Assembly (NCBI GenBank): GCA_034509495.1
Contig: CM067521.1
Span: 18,845,039-18,909,038, forward strand
DNA from: Acestrorhynchus altus
Lineage: Eukaryota; Chordata; Actinopteri; Characiformes; Acestrorhynchidae
Direction of reading: 5' to 3'
Length of the DNA: 64,000 bases
Of this stretch, positions 50,701 to 63,051 are shown one piece after another. A program made the translations under genes and the position numbers. Numbering within the stretch: position 1 is the stretch's first letter; every line of letters starts with the position of its first letter. Under the pieces are notes generated by a model. It was not told the DNA's origin, did no database searches, and was given only the letters and a program-made list of their open reading frames with translations.

Positions 50701-53700
50701 TACAACAACATTGTCCAGCTCCTGAGATCAGATTCATTTCTAATCAGTCTTCAGGTCTTCCACTGAGTTAATTTCAGTTTGGGATTATGACCAGCATAAA
50801 CGCTGGAGCACCAGAACAAGCTTCAGTGTCCCGTTTATCTTTAGATGTTCATATTGTTATCATGAAGGAAGACTCATTCATCAGTATGACATCTGCAGAG
50901 TTTAACACAGTCTTTTGCCTGTCCTGATGATGATGTTTGCGAGATGACTTTGGAGAGTTGCATGCTGTATACACACTGCCCATTTGTTTTAGACACTGTG
51001 CTCTTGTCTGCACACACACTTGTAGATTTACTTTATTAAGTCCCTGTTTGCGCTTTTCAGAGCTGTTGCTAGGGACGGCTAAATTGCTTTCCTCAAGTTC
51101 CCTTTTTGGTTCCTAAGCTACTGTAAACACTCCTCAGGACTCCCTTTCCATATATCTGCCATGGAATGCCTTACTGTATACACAGGCATCAGCCATTACA
51201 TTAAAACCATCTGCCTAATACCGTCTTAAGTCCACCTCATGCTACAGTACCAGCTCTGACCCACTGAGGCATGGACTCCACACGATTGGAAGACATGTTG
51301 GCAGCAGAGCATCATTTGTCCATGAGCATCACTGAGCTTTTGGAGCCTCTGACCCTGCTGCCAGTACACTGGTGGTCTTTCCTTGCAGGTACCGTTGCTA
51401 GGTACAACTGCTGCATACTGGAAATGCTCACAAGACCTGCCTGATGTTTTGGAGATGTTCTGATCCAGTCGACACAGTTTGTCAGATTGTCTCAGATTCT
51501 TCAACGCCTTAACTTTAAGAGCTGACCATTCACTTCCTGTGTAATACTTGTATTTCACTTATTGAAAGGTGCCATAGATTATCAAAGTGTTCATTTTAAT
51601 TGACGATTCAAGCAATAATTTCTACACAATTACAATATACACCAAATATACTGTAATTGTGTAGTACTGATTGCTTGATTCATACTGGCTGTGACCAGAA
51701 TGGAGCGACACTTCCTCATCAGCAAAGTGTGTCAGCACCAGTCATATAAACAAACGTGTGAGCCGTGTTTTAAGCTCCATACACACACAGACTGAATTCT
51801 GAACGTTAATTGATTATTAACTTGATTATGTTGCTTAAAGTCTCCCATTAATTAACTAATGTTATGGGAAAACATCTGAACTTCACTGTCACTGGCTTAG
51901 CTAGGAACTATATGAGCAAACATCGTCACCGTTCATTCCACTGTGTTGCTTAGTAATGAGTTACAGTTGTATTCTGATCCATATTCAGGTCATGGTGTGA
52001 ACTATAATGCTTACTATAAACCAGTGAATGTGAGAGATTATAGTGCCCTCAAAATCATGTTTGAATTTCACTATTCATATTTTGGACACTGACGTACTCA
52101 ATACTCATTTGCCCTGATCATACAAATGCTTTTTTATTCCTCAGTAAAGTGTTGCTAAACTTTCATTTATTTAATGATTATCAATTTATTAATATAAATG
52201 ACGATTGATTGCTGTAGGAAATAATGTTTAAAAGAGTTTAAAGGAAATTGCATCATGTTTGGAATATAAAGAACTGTCTCTTGTCTATTACATTAATTGG
52301 CCAGCTTCTGCATACGCTCTTTCAGGGCTGTGAATTGCTCTAGGCTAGGCTTCTCATAGAATTAAGCATGAGATTAGTGCATAGTTAGCATCCTCACACC
52401 AACACGGTTCCTCTGAGATTTAACTCCGTCTGACCTCAGATATCTGGCAGTGAGTTCAAGTGAAGCACACTTCCTTTGAGTAAGGCAGTGAGGGTGGTGA
52501 CTGAAGTGACCGAGCTTTTATTGTCTTGGATTTGGGGACATTATTCATTGCAAGTATATTGGCTGGTCCTTCGATCTCTGTTTGGCTCAAACACCTCCCA
52601 CAACCCAGCATTTTCTGGTGCTTGAAGATCCATACTTAACCTCATACTTGTACACCTCTTGCATACTTCAGTGAAAACTATTTGTATTCTGTATTTTCCC
52701 AATTATTAGCTTCTGTGAACTCCAAAACAATAATTAACCTGCTGTGTCCATCTTGGAAATATCGAATTGGTTCGCTAAATGTGGTCATTTGTTGATCTCA
52801 TGTTCGTATAGAGGCAGAAGGAGTTTCCTCATGTGAGAAGGATTCTGAAGGGCTGCATAGAAATGCACACAGGCTGAAGTATTGGACTAAGTCCAGTGTG
52901 TGTGAATGTGAGTGAGTGAGTGTTTCTCTGACCTCTCAGAGTTCACAAGAAGGCAGTTAGCTGCCTTTTCTAACAGATTTATTTCTAAGAAGTGTCTTTT
53001 TCAGTCAGAAAAAACAACCTGAAGTGCAGTTTTGTGTAGGTCTTGAGAGAATGCAAATCTAAACCATTTATTAAAACATTTATTTATTTTTGTATTTAAA
53101 GGTTTAAAAGCTGTTCATGGTTGTGCAAACCTCAATGATTGCTCAGTCACCCAAATAATCTGTAGTGTTAAGAACCAGTACTTCTAGATCTCTTACTAAA
53201 TGCCTTGCCTCATTATCTAGGGTTGTACCTGAGAATTGGCTAGAGCAGACGGTGGAATCTCACTGTCTTGATGTGACGCAATTAACACCAGTGCAATTTC
53301 AGCTAGTATATGATCTTTCTCAGCTAGTGTCTAGAACCAGCTTGAGGAGTCCAGATGTCTGTCAATGCTTTCAACAGGTATTTCAGTGTTGTGTCTTAAG
53401 TGGTTCCCGATGAGCCCCGATCACCGATCAACTGTATCTTTCTTTACGGAGTGTGCAATCAGCCCTGTTTAATTGGGTGGAGTGCACCAAATTTCAGTAA
53501 AACTATTGTTTAGGAGAGTCTGAATAACGTTTTACAAATATCTGGATCAGTGACCTCATCAGCCTCGCCCCCCCTCACTGATCATTCTGTCTGTAAGTTA
53601 CTCTGATCCTGAGGCCTAGAAAACTGCACATAACCACCTTCAAAGTGCAACTTTCTGGTTTTAGGAGTTAAGTGCCTGTTTCCATAAATGGTGTGTTTTT

Positions 53701-54341
53701 GATACTTTAACTGTCTGTGTGTACACTACATCACAAACTGTTGTTTTTGCTCTTCTTGCTCAAACTGTAGGTGACTGGTAGAGTGTTCAGTGCTCTCCCA
53801 TCTTCAGTTTGGATACAAAAATAGCTTGCTTCTGCCCATAGTCTCTTCTCCTTTAATTATCACCTTGAAGTGACAATGGCGCACATCTCCCAGCTTGCAA
53901 TGGTGGGCTGGTGATGCCACATTTTCAGGGTTTGGTCTTATGTAAAGTCTGCTGTAAAAATAGTTAGGCTGTCTTTTCTCTCAGTGTTGTCAATATTAGG
54001 TTGGTTGGTTCCAGATAGACAGTGGTGTCTTTATTCACCAGCTGTAATATTGGCACTATGATGCCACTGTCCCACATGATTGCTAAGAAAACATTCGTTC
54101 TCAGATCAAGTAATTGTATTCACACATTGCACAGAGAGACTGAGATCAGTTGATAATTGTTGATTTAACCAGAGATCACTTTTCTTTGCGGTTGCATATT
54201 AGGTCCTTTTATTCTACGCAATCCAGAAGACTGGTGGCTCTTTTGAGGGCTCTTTTGGAATGGTAATGGAGTCTATGGAGACAGGATGTGGGGGCGATTC
54301 CCTGGAAAAAAGAAGCCCTGGCTCCCTTTTCTCAGCTCTCC

Positions 54342-54391
<50 letters not shown>

Positions 54392-57300
54392 CTAATCACA
54401 TGACTCAGCAGCAACAGTGGCTGCACTTGCAGGTGCTCTGCTTGCGATAGTGACTGAGCATATCTAATGAATGTGCAGGGCGGCGATAAACTCCAGGGCC
54501 AGTGGACCATTGACCGTTCTAACCTGCTACCACTCACCACTTCCACTTATCATATGTGCAATTACATTTATGCAGTCTAGTGTTCTTACTGCTTTCACAG
54601 CAGGCTGATTCAGGATGTACAGTAGCTGTATAATATTAGAACTGCAGCACATTTTAATTCATGTAATTTCACAGGATCATAATCTGGAATTATAATTGTT
54701 TTGTTTTTAAAACCTGTTTCAAAGATATCTGTATGGAAATCAAAACTGTCAATTGAGGATAGAGGTTGCATTCACATCTCGTTACTGTGGATGAATTATG
54801 AGATTTAATTCTGGCGGCAGCACAGTAGATGATGCTTACTTTTTTATATAAGCTTTGTGATTTGACCTCAAATCAATTTCACAATTAATTGAACATTTAT
54901 TTGCAGCATTTGGCAGACTTTCTCATCCAAAGTGACCTAGATTTATTTTTTTTGCTGTTCACTCAGAAATATTCTTAGTTAGTAGAATCTAGAACCTAGT
55001 AAAAGTTTTCTTCTGGTTTATTATAGATAAAATTGGTTACAAATTATTTACTTCTGCACAAGATCTTTTCTCCTCTGAGATGTACAGTATATTTCACTAT
55101 TTGTGCCCCAGTGGTACTAACTTTGGAAGTCTGCAAGCTCCTGCTGATTCTTGGCTGTTGAATGACTGGCTTGCTGAATATTCCCACCCTGAGCTGTACG
55201 GAGAAGAAAATTTCCATGCTGAACTTTCAAAAGCATGATTATCTGCTTTGAAATAAACATAATTGTTGAGATGGTCACATTTCCCAGCATAATAGATGAT
55301 GATAATAATATTATTAATAATAATAATAAAATGAAAACATCCAACAAAAATACATTTATATTTGACGGATGAATGCAGTCTGATCACAAATAACAATGAC
55401 CATATTGATTGTTCTGATGTCTGATAAGCAGTAATGGACGAAAGTTTAAGGATGCAAAATATACCACTGTGTTCGACTGAACAAATGAAAAGGAGTTTAA
55501 GTTCATATATTTGTCATGTTGTGCTTTGTTGCTACGTCTGACGTTTAGTGTTAGAAACAAATAGTTTTGTAATTGTTTCTTTGAAAAGCAGGACAAAGAT
55601 ACATTTAGACTTTTATATTTATGCAAGGATTAAAAAAGTCGATTGAAAGTATTTGTTTGGCCTTCAGATGAATGTTTCATTTTGTTTGGTTTTGGCCAAA
55701 AGTTTTATTTCAGTGCGTCCCTACTAAAGATGTAATGGTACCCTGTAAAAAATATGTACAATTTCACACCTTGATCACACGCACACACTGAGTCCAAACG
55801 TAGAACGAATGATGTCATTTATTTTTGAGGACACTTTTTATAGTAAAATACCATCTAAAGCCTTCACCTTGTAAAATGGCCGGGATACCATTGTTTTGCA
55901 AGCACCATAGCAACTCTTACGTGGCTGCCATCAGAATATGTGAATGTAAACTCAGCCTAATGGTATATTCCCAATACACTTAATGGGGAAAATGAGTAGC
56001 CTGTACCTTTTTTATACAGTTAAGTGACTCTGTAAGATAATTTTGAGTATAATTAGCAGTACTGCTGCCTTTCTTAGAGGCTTCTTGATTGTTTGCTTGA
56101 TTATTCTTGGCTCTTTGAGCTCTGAGCTTTTCCAAGGTTTTGATGGAATCCTGTCATTGAAGTGGCCATTGAGTGAATGATTGATTTTGATTTTCAGTGT
56201 TTGAGGTCAAGTCTTTTAAGCTAGATATTTAGTTAAAATGACAGTATAGCTTTCTAAATAAAGGATTGTTCTAGCTCTTCAGGATATTAAATGCAAAGTC
56301 TGATTACGTCTCAGCTGAGGCTGTATTACTGCAGTAGCAGTCTGACTGGTGGATATTTTGCTTCAGTGTGTTCATGTCATAATATTCTGTCCTGTATTTG
56401 GGTTTAAAAGAAAGTGTATTTAATTTTTATTTATAGTAATGAATGCGCAGATGGTTGTGGTGATTGCCACCTTAGGGCATTTGCTAGGCTGTTGCTGTGG
56501 TCACTGGGGTGAAATTAAGGTGTTTTCATTGAGTGGTTACTCTGTTGTCCATGGTGGTTGCTAGGTTATTGCTGTGGTGTTACTTCACTGTTTCTGTGGT
56601 ATTTCAGATGGTTTCTAAGGTGCTCCATCTTATGTTATTTCATGATGGTCTAGAGTGATTGCTAGGATGCTCCAATTGGTTAATATGGTGAATGCTGTGG
56701 TATTTCAGATGGTTGCTATGTTTCAGGGTTTTCTTAATGCTAAATCAGTGATGAGGTGTTAAGGATTCTTGGTTGTTGGTAACGTATCGTTGTGTTGCCA
56801 TAATGGTTACTTGATGCCTGAGTGGTGCAGCGGTGTCTTAGGTGGTTTTTGTGATGTTGCATGTGGGTGCAAGGGTATTGCAAAATGGCTGTTAGACTGG
56901 TGTTATAGTGTTGGTAAGTGGGTGCTCTTGTACCTCGTGGTTGGCTGGGTGTTAATAGGCTATTTGTTTTGTTTACTGTGACATAAAGTGGGTACACACA
57001 TTCTGCACCCATTAAACGCTGTATTAAAATGAAAGTTACACAAACAGAAACAAAAATAAACATTGTTCCAACACCAGATACTTTGAACTACGCAAAGAGT
57101 TGGCCCTCGATTGGTGGTAATCATTTTCTCATAGAATATATACTAAATGGACAGAAGTATCTGGACACCTGCTCATTCACTGTTTGTTCTAAAATCGAGG
57201 GTAAATGTTCACGGGTGAAAAATGTTTATCTGACTTTTGTTGGTGTAACTGTCTGTATTGTACAGGGAAGACTTTGTAATAGACATTAGAACATTGCTGT

Positions 57301-60300
57301 GAGGATTGAATTGCATTCAGAGATGAGAGTTAATGAGGTCAGGAAGTTGAATAATCACCACTCCATCTTCTCCGTCTCCAACTCCCCACCTTATCCCAGA
57401 AGTACTGAATGGAGTGCCGTCATTCCCACTACTCCACAGCTCAGACGTGGAATAGAGGGGTACAAACTGAGCACTAGCATTAGCCATGGTGCCAATAGGT
57501 TCATGCTCCTGAGTCCTCAATGGGTGCAGCTTATGGTAACTCAGTGCATTCATCAGAAGGTGTGTCCACAAACATATAGACATGTACTAAGTGATTGATT
57601 TTCTTAGAAAAACCTGTAGTACATGGCTTTTTCAGGTATCATCACAGAGCATGTTACTATGCAGCTCTAATGTCAGCTATGCCTTGAAGCAGTGCTCAAA
57701 TATAGACAGGAAAAATAAAGAGGGCATGTTTTTCTCACACGGTGTCACTGTGATATGTGTATATGTGCCCTGAGTACCACCCTGGGTCCTTGCAGATGCT
57801 GTCGCAGGCTCTGAGTTTGCTCAGTAACCATGGGGACTGAGGAAAAGAAAAGCTTCACGCCAGATGCTCGAGCTGTGTTGCTGTTCACGAGTATTGATGG
57901 CGGCGTTTATTTGAATTGGAGCTGTTATTTGATTCTTCCTTCTTGTGACTCTCGTGAAAGAAAGCTGATCCTTCCTCGTTCTGAAAGGGGGGCCGCCATT
58001 ACTCAGAGGAGGAATGTTTTGTGTGGTGATGATGATCTATTAATCAGTGTAGGAATACTCTGGCTTTAGGGTATTAAAATGCTTTGGGGTCTTTATTACT
58101 TTGCTGGATTGTTCTGTTGGAGTATGGGGTTTATTACTTGGCCAAACATTTACATTGGATTGCGTTAAGAGCTCAGGGTGGAATATGAGCAAGTGCAGAA
58201 CAGAGAAGAACGTGATTGGTCAAGATGGTGGTGAAATTAGAGGAGCCCTGGTGAGAGAGACTTAATTCTTTTAAACAATTGGGCTTTGGATTGGAATGAA
58301 ACCGTCTTGCTCTAATTAACTGGTTTATGGCACCACTGCAACTCACAGGAACCACATAGCGTAGCTTTATTTTTGTAAAATGTCTTTTAACCTCCCAATT
58401 TGGAAGTTCCAATAAGACACTGCCCCATCACATACAGTGCCCCCGACAATAGGAGGGAAGATGAGTATATGCTTTCTCCAATACATGTGGAGCCAGCCAC
58501 CTCCTCTTTACCTACTTCCGCTAATGCATCATTGCTGGGCAGCCAGTGCACTCTGAGGAAAGTGCTTCTGGTTCCTGAGCTCCGATACGAGGGCTAACAG
58601 ACCTCTGTGTCGACCAGCATTTCATTGGGTCTGATGTGCAGAGAGAGCATAGTCAGTTATGCTGTCTTGGACTCCTGCTGCAAACGTAAAACAGCAGGAA
58701 CTGTGATTTGAACCTGTGGTCCTTGGATCGAAGTCTTGGTGCGTTAGATTGCCCTGAATTGTCCACCATATTCTAAAAAAGTGTCTGTTATTTCTTGAAT
58801 GCTGTAATAAATGACTATTTTAATCATCTGTAATCTATTTATCTATAATCTATTGATCTGTTGATAATTGGTTTAGGTGTGCTAGTTCACTGTTTTAATA
58901 AACTTTCCTGCTTAAAAAAAGTTAAATTAAAGTCTGAAATCTTTTTATCTCATAATGTAAAACCACCAAGCAGAATGTGAGAAGAATTTTATCTTTCAGA
59001 TTGAAATTGTTTTGTCTTGCTTCTGTCTTTATTTTGACACAGTTAAGCCACACATTATGCTGCATAGTCAACAAGCAGATGTTGATGTTTATTGGCAGGA
59101 TGTTCAGCATTATGTGAAATCTCATTCATATTTCAACCCCTGACTGATCTCTTCGCTTGTAATGTTCTAGTTTGACTATTAAATTGTCAACTAATTTGGT
59201 CTCCAGGTTTAAGTCGACTAAAGGCTCTTTTACACAAAGTGCTCTTTCTTTCTCTCTGTTCCCTGTTAAGTTCCCTCCTTCACCACAGAGCTCTACCCCG
59301 GCATCTTCTTTAACCCTTGCATTTTTATAATCAGTGCACTGTCAGCCTGATTTTAACGCATCATACATCACAGAGAATTGAGCAGTCTCTGATTGAGAAA
59401 TGTAAATAATATTGCAGTCCGTGAGTTTCGGACTTGTGTTTAAAAAAAAAAAAAAGTTCTGTTCTGCTCAAGAATGAATGCAGTTATTTTTCAGATGACT
59501 ATTTAAAGGTGATGGAGAATCAAGCTCCCCACCTTTCAACCTTAAAGCTCCTCTGTGCATTTTCTTCTTTTATATATAGATTTTTAGGCTAAATTATTGC
59601 GTATAGACTCTCTTAGAGAATTGAAAATGGGTATTTGTATTGTTTTTGCTCTAGTTTGATGTTTTGCAAGGCTGTGCTGATTTTTAGTAAATTGCTGCAT
59701 GGAAAGATTGGTGGCATTGGATAATTTTGTGTAGTGATTAAACCCTGACTATTAGTAGTTTTGTGCTCAAATCCCACTGGTCTGATTGCCTGAAATTAAG
59801 CTTTTCATTTAATTAGATATCATGCACATTATGGTGTGTTATAGTTTGATAATTTTCCTATTTACTTTTTTAATAATCACAATATATTGCAATATTGGGG
59901 CTGCACAATATATTGTTTCAGCATAGCAAGGACAATTTTATCTAGAGGCCAATATTTTATCTTTCCAGTTTTATTTTTCCACTGCATACACGGAGTGCAT
60001 TATTAGTATTTTGACAGGTTTGCTCATGGACCTCTTGAAAATTCATGTATCGTTTTAATTTCACAATAAATATTGTTGAAAAACGTTATACTGCAATGTC
60101 TGTTTATTCCAGTATCATGCAACCCTGTGATTTGTAGCCCTTGTATCATGATGCCAGGTTCTTGGCAATACACCACCCTAATAAATTAAATAATGAAATC
60201 ATACCAAAATCACTAACAAGCAAAATCATTGCAAGATGAGACTTCATCTTCCAGTATATTGTCTGTGAGGTCAGATAGTTACACCCCTGCTCTCCTGTTT

Positions 60301-63051
60301 TGCTGGAATATATTGAGACTAAACTCTGTGAGATTTGATATTTTCTGCCTGGGTTTATTTTTTTTGTAACCTTTTTACTTCTCTTTTTTTGCAGTTTTAT
60401 CTTCAGGACACCAAGAGCAGCAATGGAACCTTCATAAATAGCCAGCGCTTGAGCCGGGGTTCTGAGGAGAGCCCCCCTTGTGAGGTGCTCTCTGGTGACA
60501 TCATCCAGTTTGGTGTGGATGTGACTGAAAACACTCGCAAAGGTAAAGATACTGCTTAGGATGTTTATTAAAGGTATTGGACCAGTGTGTACAAAGCAGC
60601 ATAAGCCATGGAGTGGTATGGAAACTCCTTATATGACTCAAATTTGTTTTATACTGTTTTTAATATGTACATTTTTAAAAATGTACTGTATCCTAGCACA
60701 CTGAGCACACTATGAAATTATATCACATATCCTTTGTTAGTGCACAGCTTTGTATTTTTATTCATCATTTTTCACAGAAGCTTCTTTGTTTTGGAAGAGA
60801 GTGAGTGTTCTGTGTATTGCTTGTTCAGCCATAGCTGACATGCTTTTAGGTAACCAAGCCCTGATTGTAACTTTTGAACATCTGTGCTTTGCTGAGACTT
60901 TAGCAGTTGACCTTACTTCCCATATGAATGTACATATTTAGTTGAATATTTAAACTAACCGTCCCATTCAAAGTAGAAATATCGCCCAATATCGACCATC
61001 ACAGGCACTGTTCACTCTTCACATGAACGTTTATGTTTTGAGTGATGTAATCACCACGGCCAGCCAAAATGTTTAGCTGGTTATATCTGGCATTTTTAGT
61101 CTGTACACAGTGATTCCTCAGAATTCGATATCTTACACAATTTCTGCTAAAGGAAGAAGTCCATGCTTGTTTGTTGTCATTATGGTTTATTTCCAGTTTG
61201 TTACAGATGTTACAGAGGTAAACGTATGTGGAGTTGGGAGTCTTGCCCCAGGTCTTTAGGGGTTTAGTGGCCATTGGTGTGGACAGGATATGCTGGGGGC
61301 ATTCGCGGATGTATTTTGGCCTGCAAAATTGTTAATGCAATGGAAGTGATGGTTTTGAAAGGCAAAAGAGGACATTTCAAGATTTTATTTATATAGAAAT
61401 ATTATTTGGTTGTATTATGGGTGCAGTGTTGCATATATTTGTACCACTATAGCTGTGTTTTATGGAGCTACAGCTAACAAAGCATCTGTGATGTAGAGAA
61501 AGAATGATGAATGTAATGCAGAACCGAATTTGGAGGTTCCACCCAGACTTCCTACACTGTAAGCCATTGGCTGGTAACGTTTGGATTTGCATGGCATTGT
61601 GGGAAATGTAGGCAATTTAAGAGTGTATCTATACCAGTTTTACTTTTGTTGCCATGTGTAAAGTATATATGTATACTAGTGTGGCTCACATACGTTTTCT
61701 TTTTTATTCTTTATCTCACTGATTTTGTTTATAATGAAATGATTGAAAATGGAGAAGTATTTCTGACATTCTGTCCTTTTAACCTATTTGCAATCCAGAC
61801 GTCACAGTTAATCGGACAAGGTCAGTGTGTTGGCGTTGTTCGACAGTTGTAGGGTGTGTGGGTGGAAACACATTGAACATTCGTATGTTAAAATGCCTGT
61901 TTAACAGTCTGTTCAAAACCTGTGTAAAGAAACCTGGGTTGGTTTGTTGCAGTTTGGGGGGGTTGTTGCATTTTGCTGTGGAGCAAAACCAAACCTTTAG
62001 GTACAAATCGCAGTGTGAATTGAACCTGTTTTTTCTGTACTGTTACAGCCTGAACTCACTCTTTATAATCTCTGGGATTAATAAAGCAGTCTGATTCAAA
62101 TGTGTTCTGAGTGATCCGGCATTGCACCCCTTTCCCCACTTGTACTTGCAGCCAATTGTGATCAGAACACCCAAGATAGCTGTTAGTTCCAGGTGTGAAC
62201 AAGACCAGACATGTTCTCCCTCAACGTTTCTCAAGATGGTTTTTCTTGTAGAATTAGTAGCATCTTGGAACAAGTATTTTTTTATACATTATAAAATGAG
62301 AATGTACTCTGCTACAAAGATGTTGAAACATTTGACATGGCGTCCTGGCTGTGTCCGATTGCCATGATGTAAACCTACTGTCAGAATATGGGTTTTGAAA
62401 CCCAAGAGCAGTTCATGATCGCTGCCCTGAAGGTGTTGTAATGACGGCAGATGAAGTGGAAGCTTTCACAATCAGATATGAATGCAAAGCCACTTGCCCT
62501 TTTAGAGCATGTGAAGGGAAACGCTACTCTAGAGCGGAGTGAGATCTCTGAGAACACGGTCGGAGAGAGAAGCATTTATGAAGTCCCGTGTGAGGTTATC
62601 AGTGTCTGAGGTATTGAATCAGTGCTTATTATTTTTATCTGTCTTGGCAGTCAGTTCATGCAGTTATAAGATATCCAGGATTTCTTCAGGCTTTGTTGGT
62701 AGAACAGGAAAACTCCTAACCGTTTTAGCTTGTCTTAGGAAAGTTGTGTGTAGTGTAGGTGTGTTTGAGCCAGAGAACCACGCCAGCTTGTAAAGCTGTT
62801 AGACTGGAGGGTGAGTCAGCTTCTCAAACTTGGGCGGCTTATACGAGGGAGTGCCTCAAATCAATCAGCTCTGTACTTGCATGAGTGTCTGTGTTAGCCA
62901 TTCCTTTTTGCTGTGAGATTAGTGATTAGCCTGTCACTAACTTTTTGTCTTTCTTTTCTTCCCATCTTTCTTCTCTAGTCACTCATGGCTGCATAGTTTC
63001 GACCATCAAGCTTTTCCTACCAGATGGCATGGAAGCCCGGCGACGATCAGA
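40975..63051 (+). CDS. slmap: Sarcolemma-associated protein, 5' part (FHA domain)
   Basis: Three coding exons are visible: 40975..41172 (198 nt), 60395..60542 (148 nt) and 62979..63051 (73 nt), joined in frame with GT/AG borders. The start MPSALAVFTCRPNSHPFQER matches vertebrate SLMAP. The FHA domain is complete, with GRS (Arg32, the phosphothreonine-binding residue), SRNHA (52-56) and SSNGT (74-78) all intact. Exon 3 continues VTHGCIVSTIKLFLPDGMEA. The coiled coils and tail anchor lie beyond base 64000. SLMAP is a tail-anchored membrane protein of the STRIPAK phosphatase complex; its FHA domain binds phosphorylated MST1/2 and so dampens Hippo signalling. Intron 1 is 19.2 kb. The ATG context is weak, but protein similarity fixes this start. 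Confidence 0.95.
41343..41460. repeat. 30-bp minisatellite, about 4 copies, slmap intron 1
   Basis: The unit reads GCGCAGAGGGACAGTGAGAT followed by GGGTCGAGAC. It lies about 170 bp after the exon 1 donor and is preceded by a short (GATG)n tract. Confidence 0.9.
42868..43012. mobile_element. hAT-like repeat remnant, slmap intron 1
   Basis: It starts GCCAGGGGTGATTTACTCCA and contains AGCACACCTGAAGCTCATCA and CATGAGTTGGATCAGG, ending near CTGGTCCAGGGCTG. These phrases occur in common fish hAT-type MITEs. Confidence 0.5.
43590..44330. repeat. Dispersed repeat family R1, copy 3
   Basis: It shares with copies 1 and 4 the CACACTGAATTCTGAATTAA stretch, CTCCATTTCGTTCCACCGTC, AGTGAATTATACTGTTCACC and a TCCACTTTACATTTTG right end. 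It is the longest copy; its left limit is uncertain. Confidence 0.6.
44693..44733. repeat. (TTTA)n microsatellite
   Basis: About ten uninterrupted TTTA units in slmap intron 1. Confidence 0.95.
46374..46960 (-). mobile_element. Decayed Tc1/mariner-like transposon
   Basis: Terminal repeats around AAAAATAGTTGCACACA (left) and, in reverse complement, AAAAAAAGTTGCACCTACA (right) bound about 590 bp. A minus-strand frame contains MPWPVTSPDLSLTDNVRDAI, which resembles the SPDLSPIENVWD block of Tc1 transposases. The position of the third catalytic acidic residue is altered, and the reading frame is too short to be active. A related fragment is at 30905-31185. Confidence 0.75.
47490..47680 (+). mobile_element. 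tRNA-derived SINE-like repeat
   Basis: A B-box-like GGTTCGATCT lies at 47535..47544. It is followed by a body reading GGGCCCTTGATCTGGGCACT, TAACCCTGTCTACTCTAGGG and ACACTGTGGCATGGCTGAC, which is typical of fish SINEs. The A box is degenerate. Confidence 0.6.
48553..48960 (-). mobile_element. Retroelement 3' tail fragment, minus orientation
   Basis: Read on the minus strand it ends with a GTATGAAAACTGAAATAAAG stretch followed by TATTTATTATTATT, the kind of end seen on CR1/L2-type LINEs. The interior (CTTTACCGTACAAAGGTAAA on the plus strand) resembles dispersed fish repeats. The inner limit is uncertain. Confidence 0.45.
49190..49740. promoter_or_regulatory. Candidate conserved non-coding element in slmap intron 1
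   Basis: This block is richer in G+C than most of the intron. It lacks tandem structure and transposon phrases, and contains a homeodomain-type AT core (AATTTGCTAATTAATTATGA at about 49650-49668). It looks unlike the surrounding repeat debris. Its function is inferred only from texture. Confidence 0.3.
51190..51560 (-). mobile_element. Dispersed transposon-derived repeat
   Basis: It begins CATCAGCCATTACATTAAAA and includes CCTAATACCGTCTTAAGTCC, CAGCTCTGACCCACTGAGGC and ATGGACTCCAC, phrases of a very common fish DNA repeat. A minus-strand frame of 110 codons here is a shadow of it. Confidence 0.6.
51690..52110. repeat. Dispersed repeat family R1, copy 4
   Basis: It contains CTTCCTCATCAGCAAAGTGT, GTCAGCACCAGTCA, AAGCTCCATACACACACAGA, GTTCATTCCACTGTGTTGCT and a TATTTTGGACACTGACGTAC right end, in the same order as copy 1. 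Confidence 0.65.
54336..54384. repeat. (CT)n microsatellite
   Basis: A near-perfect CT tract of about 48 bases with one TTTC interruption, followed by a short CA run, in slmap intron 1. Confidence 0.95.
56440..56960. repeat. Degenerate GGTTGCTAGG-type repeat array
   Basis: Many imperfect units such as GGTTGCTAGG, GTTGCTGTGGT, GGTTACTTG and GGTGTTACTTC occur in loose tandem order. It is an old, diverged minisatellite of a kind common in fish genomes. Confidence 0.7.
57140..57595 (+). mobile_element. Near full-length copy of the ACTATATGGACAAAAG repeat family
   Basis: The left end ATACTAAATGGACAGAAGTA TCTGGACACC and the right end GGTGTGTCCACAAACATATA GACATGTACTAA are inverted relatives. The interior has TTTGTTGGTGTAACTGTCTG and ATTGCATTCAGAGATGAGAG. 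It is non-coding and about 450 bp. Confidence 0.7.
58425..58760 (-). mobile_element. tRNA-derived SINE with head and body
   Basis: On the minus strand a B box GGTTCAAATCA lies at 58714..58704, near the head. The body continues through TCGGAGCTCAGGAACCAGAA and GCTGGCTCCACATGTATTGG. The same body is present without a head at 17900-18235. Confidence 0.65.
59897..60130. mobile_element. MITE-like repeat with GGGCTGCACAATAT ends
   Basis: The left end TTGGGGCTGCACAATATATT pairs with the right end, whose reverse complement is CAGGGTTGCATGATACTGGA. It is about 230 bp and non-coding. A half-copy with GTTTTTTCCAATATCGTGTAGCCC-type sequence lies near 63178-63215. Confidence 0.6.
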
